Shown here piece by piece: positions 1 to 5,892 of a stretch of 12,849 nt of DNA. The notes beneath the pieces are model-generated. The model saw only the letters and a program-made list of their open reading frames with translations, had not been told where the DNA came from and ran no database searches. The stretch spans positions 1 to 12,849 of the forward strand of contig DPKT01000193.1 in the NCBI GenBank assembly GCA_003542385.1. Direction: 5' to 3'. The translations under genes and the position numbers were made by a program. How positions within the stretch are numbered: position 1 is the first letter of the stretch; every line of letters begins with the position of its first letter. This DNA is from Desulfomicrobium sp. GTDB lineage: Bacteria > Desulfobacterota > Desulfovibrionia > Desulfovibrionales > Desulfomicrobiaceae.

Positions 1-2
1 AG

Positions 3-170
3 GCCGTGGCCATCCTGCTGACGCTGCTTTCCCTCGGCATCAAGGGCATCCGCCTCGGGCCCAGCCTGCCGGCCTTCATCACCCCGAACGTCCTGAACGT
101 GCTGGTCGAAAACTTCGACATCAAGCCCATCACCACCCCGGACGAAGACCTGAAAGCCATCCTCGGCTAG
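3..170 (+). CDS. hcp: Hybrid cluster protein (Hcp), C-terminal end, 5' truncated
   Basis: Only the last 55 codons are in the window; the frame is open to the left edge and ends at TAG. The segment [13 protein letters not shown], followed by [17 protein letters not shown], is the conserved C-terminus of the hybrid cluster protein (prismane) family. In the full protein this region lies in the Rossmann-like domain beside the hybrid Fe-S-O cluster. Known members are cytoplasmic and reduce nitric oxide or hydroxylamine during nitrosative stress; Hcp was first studied in Desulfovibrio. The cluster-binding cysteines lie upstream, outside the window, so catalytic integrity cannot be judged. A strong terminator 25 bases downstream suggests this is the last gene of its transcript. 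Confidence 0.9.
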   Translation, partial: AVAILLTLLSLGIKGIRLGPSLPAFITPNVLNVLVENFDIKPITTPDEDLKAILG

Positions 171-195
171 CCCCAACCGGCCAGCCATCCTCCAC

Positions 196-223
196 AAGGC
201 CCCGCCCCGCGCGGGGCCTTTTT
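196..223 (+). terminator. Rho-independent terminator after hcp
   Basis: An 8-bp perfect stem (AAGGCCCC at 196-203, GGGGCCTT at 213-220) with a 9-base GC-rich loop runs into five T residues (219-223). Its position 25 bases after the hcp stop fits transcription termination of that gene and separates it from the downstream membrane-protein gene. Confidence 0.9.
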
Positions 224-295
224 CGTGCGCTCTGCAAACAGGGTCGCCGTCAGCCGTCTGATTCCGCACTCCCCGGTTGACAGCGCGCATGGTTC

Positions 296-1717
296 ATGGC
301 CACAGAATCGGGAAGCGTCTCAACGCAACCCGGACACAGCATGGACGAACGCACCAATCCCCTGAACCGCCTCAATGACTCCCTGACAGCCGCGCTGTGG
401 CGAGCCCGCCCCGGGCACGGACCCGTCCCCTGGATCGCGGTCCGCCTGCTCCGCACCCTGTTTCTGGCGGCCAAAGGCTTCGAGGCCAGACAGGGCCCCC
501 TGCACGCATCGGCCCTGACCTTCTATTCTCTGCTGTCCCTGGTTCCCCTGGCGGCCATGGCCTTCGGCGTGGCCAAGGGCTTCGGCTTCGAGCAGATGCT
601 CGAGCGCGAACTGCTCAGGCATTTCGCCGCGCAGCAGGAAGTGGTCCTGCAGGTCATCGGCTTCGCCCGCAACATGCTCGACAACACCAAGGGCGGCCTC
701 ATCGCCGGCGTGGGCGTGGCCGTGCTGTTCTGGTCCGTGATCAAGGTGCTGGGGCGCATTGAGGAGAGCTTCAACCTCATCTGGGGTGTCGCCCCGCGCC
801 CCCTGATGCGCAAGCTGAGCGACTATCTGACGGTCATGATCATCGGCCCGGTCCTGCTCATCATGTCGGGCAGCGTCACGGTCTTCATCGCCTCGCAGGT
901 CTCGGCCCTGTCCTCGCAGGTCGGACTCGAAAACGTGGTCGACCCGGCCGTGTCCCTGGGTCTGGCCCTGGCCCCGTACATACTGCTGTGGGTCCTGTTC
1001 GCCCTGGTGTACCTGATCATGCCCAACACCAGGGTGCGCCTCGGCAGCGCCGTGCTCGGCGCGGTCCTGACGGGCTCTGCCTACCAACTCCTGCAGATCG
1101 CCTATGTCCGGTTCCAGATCGGGGTGAGCAGCTACAACGCCATCTACGGCAGCTTCGCGGCCCTGCCCCTGTTCCTGGTCTGGCTGCAGCTGAGCTGGAT
1201 CATCGTCATCTTCGGTGCGGAAATCGTACACGCATTCCCCGATTCGGACTTTCCCGAGGCCGAAGCCGGCTGCGCGTCCCGCAGCATCTCGCAGACGCGG
1301 GTGCTGGCCCTGGCCATATGCCACGAGGTTGTGAGCCGTTTTCACCGCGGCGAAGCCCCCCTGAACGAGGAGGGACTGGCCGCCGCGCTGGACACTTCCG
1401 TGGCCGAAGTGCACGAAATGGCCGACATGCTCGACCAGGCGGGAATCCTCCGCCGAACGGCCGACGAAGAAACGCCGGCGTTGCAACCGGCCCGCGACAG
1501 TTCCGTCATCACGGTTCAGGATGTTCTCACGGCCGTGGACAACGCCCACGCACGCAAATTCTTCCCGGACCGCCACCCGAAAATGGCGGCCATGGCCGAC
1601 TGCCTGCGCAGGCTCGGCTCGTCCTCAGATGGAATGCCGACCACGACACTGTTGCGCGACGTGCCGCTCGAAAACTCCGAAGCGCCGGATGATGGGACAT
1701 CGGGCGTCGAAAATTAA
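296..1717 (+). CDS. YihY/BrkB-family inner-membrane protein with C-terminal winged-helix-like extension
   Basis: The 473-residue product has a YihY/BrkB (UPF0761) membrane domain at about residues 48-315. Family hallmarks include ASALTFYSLLSLVPLAA near 71-87, the central FWSVIKVLGRIEESFNLIWG at 145-164 and the SSYNAIYGSFAALPLFLVWL region near 278-297. About six hydrophobic segments are visible (near 72-95, 134-152, 178-200, 220-242, 248-268, 285-312). The family was once called RNase BN; that assignment was withdrawn and the transport or envelope role is unsettled. Escherichia coli YihY is about 290 residues, so roughly 150 extra residues follow the membrane domain here. Residues 330-415 read as helices plus a wing, like Rrf2-type winged helices, but without an iron-sulfur cysteine set. 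The start is uncertain: neither ATG 296 nor ATG 341 (Met16) has a good ribosome binding site, and Met16 is a reasonable alternative. No terminator was seen after it. Confidence 0.88.
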   Translation: MATESGSVSTQPGHSMDERTNPLNRLNDSLTAALWRARPGHGPVPWIAVRLLRTLFLAAKGFEARQGPLHASALTFYSLLSLVPLAAMAFGVAKGFGFEQMLERELLRHFAAQQEVVLQVIGFARNMLDNTKGGLIAGVGVAVLFWSVIKVLGRIEESFNLIWGVAPRPLMRKLSDYLTVMIIGPVLLIMSGSVTVFIASQVSALSSQVGLENVVDPAVSLGLALAPYILLWVLFALVYLIMPNTRVRLGSAVLGAVLTGSAYQLLQIAYVRFQIGVSSYNAIYGSFAALPLFLVWLQLSWIIVIFGAEIVHAFPDSDFPEAEAGCASRSISQTRVLALAICHEVVSRFHRGEAPLNEEGLAAALDTSVAEVHEMADMLDQAGILRRTADEETPALQPARDSSVITVQDVLTAVDNAHARKFFPDRHPKMAAMADCLRRLGSSSDGMPTTTLLRDVPLENSEAPDDGTSGVEN

Positions 1718-1958
1718 TCATTTTTGTGCAAAATAATCCAGAATGCCAGAGACAATTACGAATAAAGTCACAAAAAAGTAAATTTTAACCTATTGCCAAC
1801 AGCCTGTCGCCGTGAAGTTTTCCGGAATATTCTCGTGACTCGAAGCGACCGCTAAAAAGACAATTTTTTTCTCGTTTATATCCGGCATGTTGTCAGCGAG
1901 GGCAGCCTGAAACCCATCTGTTCGGGCGGTGCGGCATCCTTGTTGCTTATGTCGCGGC
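1718..1958 (+). other. AT-rich intergenic region upstream of the NifA-type regulator
   Basis: This stretch is distinctly more AT-rich than its surroundings from about 1711 to 1880 and has no convincing reading frame. It contains a separated 8-bp inverted repeat (TTTTTGTG at 1721-1728, CACAAAAA at 1769-1776). A GG-N10-GC spacing at 1884-1897 (CCGGCATG, then CAGC) is a weak match to the -24/-12 sigma-54 pattern, about 60 bases before the regulator start. No clear -35/-10 pair was found. It probably carries the promoter of the downstream gene, but the exact elements cannot be fixed by eye. Confidence 0.4.
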
Positions 1959-3542
1959 ATGAGCACGTCCACCTGTTCCACCGAACTGCGGGTTCTGCTG
2001 GCCATCAGCAAGGTCATCGACCAGGCCCTGGATCTGGAGAGCGCCCTGGAGTCCATCCTCAAGATCCTCTCGGACACCATGAGCATGCGACGGGCCACGG
2101 TCACCCTCTACGACCCCCAATCCGGACGCCTGGCCATCTCCACGTCCTACGGCCTGTCCGACCAGGAAAAGCGACGCGGCGTGTACCGCATGGACGAGGG
2201 CATCACCGGGACCATCTTCCGCACGGCCAGGCCCTACGTGGTGCCCGACATCTCCATGGAACCGCTCTTCCTGGACAAGACCGGCACCAGGCGCATCAGC
2301 CGCGAGCGCATCTCCTTCGTCGGTGTGCCGATCCTCCTGCACGGCAGCCCCATCGGCGTCCTCAACGTGGACCGGGTCTTCACGGGCCAGGAGCAACTCG
2401 ACGCCGACACGGAGTTTTTGAGCGTGGTGGCCACCCTCATCTCACAATTCCTGAGTCTGAACGAAAAAGTAAAAAACAGGGAGGCAGCCCTCAAGCAGGA
2501 GAACACTTCCCTCAAATACCAGATCGCCAAGGAGAACCACGGCCCCTACATCGTGGGCAAGAGCCAGGCCATGCTGGAGGTCGAGCAGTACGTGGGCAAG
2601 GTCGCCACGACCAAGGCCACGGTGCTGCTGCTCGGAGAGTCGGGCACCGGCAAGACACTCATCGGCCGCATCATCCACGAACTGTCCGACCGCAAGACCC
2701 ATCCTTTCATCAAGGTCAACTGCGCGGCCATCCCGGAAAATCTTCTGGAGGCCGAACTCTTCGGATACGAAAAGGGCGCCTTCACCGGCGCCAACAGCGC
2801 CAAGCCTGGCCGTTTCGAGGACGCCCACCTGGGCACGATCTTTCTGGACGAGATCGGGGAGCTGACCTTGACCCTGCAGGCCAAACTCCTTCGCGTCCTG
2901 CAGGAGCGGGAGTTCGAACGCATCGGCAGCAACCGCACGCGCAAGGTCGACGTGCGCATCATCAGCGCCACCAACCGCGAACTGGACCTCCTGGTCTCCC
3001 AGGGCCTCTTCCGCGAGGACCTCTACTACCGACTGAACGTCTTCCCGGTGCGCGTGCCTGCCCTGCGCGAACGAAAGGAGGACATCCCCCGCCTGCTGAA
3101 CCACTTCCAGAAGGAACTGGAGCGCGAGTACGGGCGCAGTCTGACCCTGACCGCCGAGGCCCTGAACCTTCTCCTGGGCTACGACTGGCCCGGGAATGTT
3201 CGCGAACTCGAAAATCTCGTGGAACGCCTCGTCATCCTGACCGACGACAAACCGGTGGAAGCCGAGTTCATCCGCGGCTTCCTGAACCCGGAAACACAAC
3301 GGCCCCATGCCGCACGCAGCGTCCAGGAGCAGCCGGCCCCACCGGCGGAGCAGTGCCAGCCGTTGCGGGAAACGGAGCGCAAGGAGGTGGTGGCGGCCCT
3401 CAAGCGCAACGCCTGGATCCAGTACAAGGCCGCGCGCGAACTGAACCTCACCCCCCGCCAGATGGGCTACCGCGTCCGGAAGTTCAACCTGGAGGAACTC
3501 ATCGCCAAAGGGCGCGTGGAATCCCGCAGACAGCAGCCGTGA
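1959..3542 (+). CDS. NifA-type sigma-54-dependent transcriptional activator (GAF-AAA+-Fis HTH)
   Basis: The 527-residue protein has the full NifA layout. An N-terminal GAF sensor spans about residues 8-168, and a short coiled linker about 169-190. The AAA+ sigma-54 activation domain covers about 195-430, with Walker A GESGTGKT (226-233), the sigma-54 contact loop GAFTGA (273-278), Walker B IFLDEIGE (294-301), the [12 protein letters not shown] block (351-362) and WPGNVREL (410-417). A C-terminal Fis-type helix-turn-helix lies near 476-510 and contains [13 protein letters not shown], closest to NifA among the families I know. It should bind an upstream enhancer and drive sigma-54 RNA polymerase by ATP hydrolysis. 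The linker at 431-475 has a single cysteine, so the Cys-X4-Cys element of oxygen-sensitive rhizobial NifA is absent. I chose ATG 1959; an in-frame GTG at 1929 would add ten residues, with no good ribosome binding site at either. No nif gene is present here, so the target is unknown. Confidence 0.9.
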   Translation: MSTSTCSTELRVLLAISKVIDQALDLESALESILKILSDTMSMRRATVTLYDPQSGRLAISTSYGLSDQEKRRGVYRMDEGITGTIFRTARPYVVPDISMEPLFLDKTGTRRISRERISFVGVPILLHGSPIGVLNVDRVFTGQEQLDADTEFLSVVATLISQFLSLNEKVKNREAALKQENTSLKYQIAKENHGPYIVGKSQAMLEVEQYVGKVATTKATVLLLGESGTGKTLIGRIIHELSDRKTHPFIKVNCAAIPENLLEAELFGYEKGAFTGANSAKPGRFEDAHLGTIFLDEIGELTLTLQAKLLRVLQEREFERIGSNRTRKVDVRIISATNRELDLLVSQGLFREDLYYRLNVFPVRVPALRERKEDIPRLLNHFQKELEREYGRSLTLTAEALNLLLGYDWPGNVRELENLVERLVILTDDKPVEAEFIRGFLNPETQRPHAARSVQEQPAPPAEQCQPLRETERKEVVAALKRNAWIQYKAARELNLTPRQMGYRVRKFNLEELIAKGRVESRRQQP

Positions 3543-3549
3543 CCCCAGG

Positions 3550-3600
3550 GCCCGGCCGGGCCTCACGCACCGATCTCCCTCCTCCGGCCGGGCTTCCTTC
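3550..3600 (+). terminator. Possible terminator after the NifA-type gene
   Basis: GCCCGGCCGG at 3550-3559 and CCGGCCGGGC at 3584-3593 are perfect 10-base inverted repeats with a 24-base loop, followed by a T/C-rich tail (TTCCTTCTTC) rather than a clean T run. Each arm is also partly self-complementary. It lies just after the regulator's stop. The large loop and interrupted T tract make it weaker than the other terminators here. Confidence 0.45.
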
Positions 3601-3680
3601 TTCACTTTCCCCCCACATCCGTGCTATGGACAGCGCAGGCGCGCAACGTCCGGTCGACGGCCCGCAAGCAACGCCTCGCA

Positions 3681-3697
3681 AAGGTTCGCGACTTGCC
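3681..3697 (+). promoter_or_regulatory. Weak candidate -24/-12 (sigma-54) promoter upstream of opgG
   Basis: AAGGTTCG followed by ACTTGCC gives GG at 3683-3684 and TTGC at 3693-3696, with the required GG-N10-GC spacing. It keeps the -24 GG, a downstream CG and the -12 TTGC, but lacks the usual TGGCAC hexamer. It lies about 90 bases before the opgG start and just after a sigma-54 activator gene. A match this loose is expected by chance about once per few hundred bases, so this is only a candidate. Confidence 0.2.
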
Positions 3698-3769
3698 TCT
3701 TGACGAGCGCCTCCGAAAAGCACAAGGGGAGATACCGAAAATTGCCCGCACCAGTCAGAGTTTCATTTC

Positions 3770-3775
3770 AGGGAG
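3770..3775 (+). promoter_or_regulatory. Ribosome binding site that fixes the opgG start
   Basis: AGGGAG lies eight bases before ATG 3784. The frame is open further upstream to a TTG at 3700, but only the 3784 start combines a good ribosome binding site with a signal peptide that begins at once. Confidence 0.8.
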
Positions 3776-3783
3776 CACAGCGA

Positions 3784-5334
3784 ATGTTCATGCGATTCAA
3801 AGCGTTCGGCCTTGCGGCCGGACTTTTTCTTTTTGTTCTGACCAACCAGGCCCTGGCCCAGTCCGCTTCGTTCGGATTTGAGAATGTCGAAGCCCTGGCC
3901 AGGGAGCTTGCGGCCAAGCCCTTCGAGGACAACCAGGGCCAGGTCCCCCAGATACTGCGCGACATCTCCTACGACCAGTGGCGCGACATCCGTTTCGACC
4001 CCGAAAAGAGCCTGTGGCGCGACGAGAAGTTGCCCTTCGAACTGCAGTTCTTTCACCCCGGGCTGTTCTACGACCGCACCGTAGCCATCAACATCATCGA
4101 CAAGGACGCCCCCTCGCGCCTGGACTTCGACACAACGGCCTTCAACTACGGCAGCAACGACTTCGCGGGCCAGATTCCCGCGGACATGGGCTATGCGGGA
4201 TTTCGCATCCATTCGGCCATCAACACCAAGAAGTACCTCGACGAATTCCTGGTCTTCCTGGGCGCCAGCTACCTGCGCGCCGTGGGCAAGGGGCACCACT
4301 ACGGGCTTTCGGCCCGCGGCCTGGCCGTGGACACGGCCGAAGCCACGGGCGAGGAGTTCCCCTTCTTCAAGGAGTTCTGGATCGTGAAGCCGGGCAAGAA
4401 GGACAAGAGCATCGTCATCTACGCCCTGCTCGACTCGCGCCGCGTCACGGGCGCCTTCCGCTTCGACGCGACGCCCGGCGCCGAGACCGTCATGGACGTC
4501 CAATCGGCCATCTTCCTGAGGGAGCCCGTGGCCAGGCTCGGCATCGCCCCCCTGACCAGCATGTTCATCTTCGGCGAGAACTCGAACCCGCGCGTCAGCG
4601 ACGACTTCCGTCCCGAAGTCCACGACTCCGACGGCCTCATGGCCAGGTTCGAGAACGAGGAATGGCTCTGGCGCCCCCTGCAGAACCCCAAGACCCTGGC
4701 GGTCAACGTCTTCAACGCACCCAACATCCGCGGCATGGGCCTCATGCAGCGCGACACGGACTTCGACAACTACCTCGACCTCGAAGCCAGATACGAGGCC
4801 CGGCCCAGCGCCTGGGTCGAGCCCAAGGGCGACTGGGGCCCGGGACAGCTGCATCTGGTGCAGATCCCGTCCCCCGAGGAAATCCACGACAACATCGTCT
4901 CCTTCTGGGCACCAGATGCCAGGCCCGAACCGGGCAAGTCCCTGCGCTTCGACTACAGGACCCGCTGGACGTCGCCGCAACGCGTGACGTCGCCCGAGGG
5001 GCAGGTCATCTTCACGCGCACGGCCAAAGGCAAGGGCGAAAGGTCCCGGCTCTTCGTCCTCGAATTCGCGGGCGGCAAGCTCGACGACCTGCCCGACGAC
5101 GCCGCCCTGGACGCCAACGTCTGGATCGGCGAGGGCGGAAAGCTTCTGGAAAAACGCGTGTACAAGAATCAGGTCACGGGCCACTGGCGTCTGGCCTTCG
5201 AGATCGAGCCGGACGCCTCGTCGGGCCTTTCCCTGGTCCTGTCGGACAAGCGCCCTTTCATCGAGATGCGCGCCACCCTGCAACATGGCATGGCTCCGCT
5301 GACGGAGACATGGTCCTACGCCATCAAGCTGTGA
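3784..5334 (+). CDS. opgG: Periplasmic glucan biosynthesis protein OpgG (MdoG)
   Basis: The 516-residue length matches the family (E. coli OpgG is 511). A Sec signal peptide is clear: MRFK, a hydrophobic core at about 8-20 and cleavage after QALA near residue 25. OpgG hallmarks in order are FELQFFHPGLFYDRTV (85-100), FGENS (263-267), EVHDSDGL (278-285), the WLWRPLQNP block (294-302), RPSAWVEPKGDWG (340-352) and IHDNIVSFW (367-375). OpgG acts in the periplasm on the glucose backbone made by OpgH. Work on the E. coli OpgG/OpgD pair places the family among glycoside hydrolases acting on beta-1,2-glucan (GH186, from memory). The stop overlaps the next start as TGATG, so translation of the two genes is probably coupled. 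An ATG six bases after the chosen one is an equally placed alternative and changes little. Confidence 0.95.
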   Translation: MFMRFKAFGLAAGLFLFVLTNQALAQSASFGFENVEALARELAAKPFEDNQGQVPQILRDISYDQWRDIRFDPEKSLWRDEKLPFELQFFHPGLFYDRTVAINIIDKDAPSRLDFDTTAFNYGSNDFAGQIPADMGYAGFRIHSAINTKKYLDEFLVFLGASYLRAVGKGHHYGLSARGLAVDTAEATGEEFPFFKEFWIVKPGKKDKSIVIYALLDSRRVTGAFRFDATPGAETVMDVQSAIFLREPVARLGIAPLTSMFIFGENSNPRVSDDFRPEVHDSDGLMARFENEEWLWRPLQNPKTLAVNVFNAPNIRGMGLMQRDTDFDNYLDLEARYEARPSAWVEPKGDWGPGQLHLVQIPSPEEIHDNIVSFWAPDARPEPGKSLRFDYRTRWTSPQRVTSPEGQVIFTRTAKGKGERSRLFVLEFAGGKLDDLPDDAALDANVWIGEGGKLLEKRVYKNQVTGHWRLAFEIEPDASSGLSLVLSDKRPFIEMRATLQHGMAPLTETWSYAIKL

Positions 5335-5822
5335 TGAAGAAAGAAACGGCTGACCCATCAGGCCAGATCGGCCTTCAGGACATGTTCCGCCCCCCGGTCG
5401 AGACCCCGGCCATGCTCCTGGAGGCCCGCATGGAGGCCGCCGGCCGCCGCATGGCCGTCTATCTGAGGCACCTGCCCCTGCCGGAAAGGACGCGGCACGA
5501 ACTGGCCCTGGCGGCCCTGACGGAACTGGCCAAGGATCCGGGCGACAACCCGGCCCAGGCGGAAGCAAGGGGCATGAGGATTCTGCGCGGCTTGCTGGCC
5601 GAGCAGACGCCTGCGTTGCATGTCGTTCCGAGCCCCGGAGTCCGAAGAAGACACATGAAGCCCGAGGAGATGGACCGCCGCCCGTGGGTGCGGGTCTACC
5701 TGAGCTTCATGCGGCCGCTGTGGATCATGACGGCAGGCTTCTTCAACACGGCGCTGATCGACTTCCTGCTCTATGCGCTGCTCCTGGCCGGGCTGCGGAT
5801 CATGGACTTGCAGCTGCCCTGA
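5334..5822 (+). CDS. Small membrane protein between opgG and opgH; possible separate OpgH N-terminal module
   Basis: This is a 162-residue protein whose ATG overlaps the opgG stop (TGATG); it has little ribosome binding site of its own, so coupling is likely. I do not recognise a named family. Residues 1-110 are soluble and mostly helical, with YLRHLPLPERTRHEL at 43-57. Residues 111-122 are charged (KPEEMDRRPWVR), and about 126-156 form one long or two short membrane helices. The YLxHLPL pattern resembles, from memory, the cytosolic start of gammaproteobacterial OpgH, a region the neighbouring OpgH lacks. I therefore infer an accessory subunit or split-off module of the glucan synthase. No signal peptide is present, so the soluble part is probably cytoplasmic. 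The same reading frame stays open far upstream inside opgG (to about 3978), and an automated caller could wrongly extend the gene there. An unrelated small membrane protein remains possible. Confidence 0.82.
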   Translation: MKKETADPSGQIGLQDMFRPPVETPAMLLEARMEAAGRRMAVYLRHLPLPERTRHELALAALTELAKDPGDNPAQAEARGMRILRGLLAEQTPALHVVPSPGVRRRHMKPEEMDRRPWVRVYLSFMRPLWIMTAGFFNTALIDFLLYALLLAGLRIMDLQLP

Positions 5823-5892
5823 CCCGCAACGCCCGACATTCCCGCAGTCGCGCCCGCGTGCGCGGCAGCGGACGACTCCTCGAAGGAGAGAC

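Noticed and set aside
277..307. TTGACA with CAGAAT as a promoter for the YihY gene
   Set aside because: The spacing is 19 bases and the -10 box is poor; it would also overlap the first codons unless Met16 is the true start. It was not strong enough to list.
320..1576. Antisense open frame of about 418 codons over the YihY gene
   Set aside because: The translation is a Gly/His/Asp/Gln-rich shadow without domains or start signals, opposite a clear membrane protein.
3978..5333. Same-strand frame running through opgG into the small membrane gene, as if one 614-residue protein
   Set aside because: The upstream part is an Arg/Pro/His-rich frame-shifted shadow of opgG. The real protein starts at the ATG overlapping the opgG stop.
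3763..5568. A long antisense open frame of about 600 codons across opgG and the small gene
   Set aside because: It has no ribosome binding site and low-complexity Gly/Val/Glu/Asp-rich translation. It mirrors high-GC third positions of opgG, which is a confirmed gene with signal peptide and family motifs.
5858..5869. Short CCGCGTGCGCGG hairpin before opgH
   Set aside because: It has a five-bp stem with a two-base loop and no T run, so it is neither a terminator nor a recognisable regulatory element.
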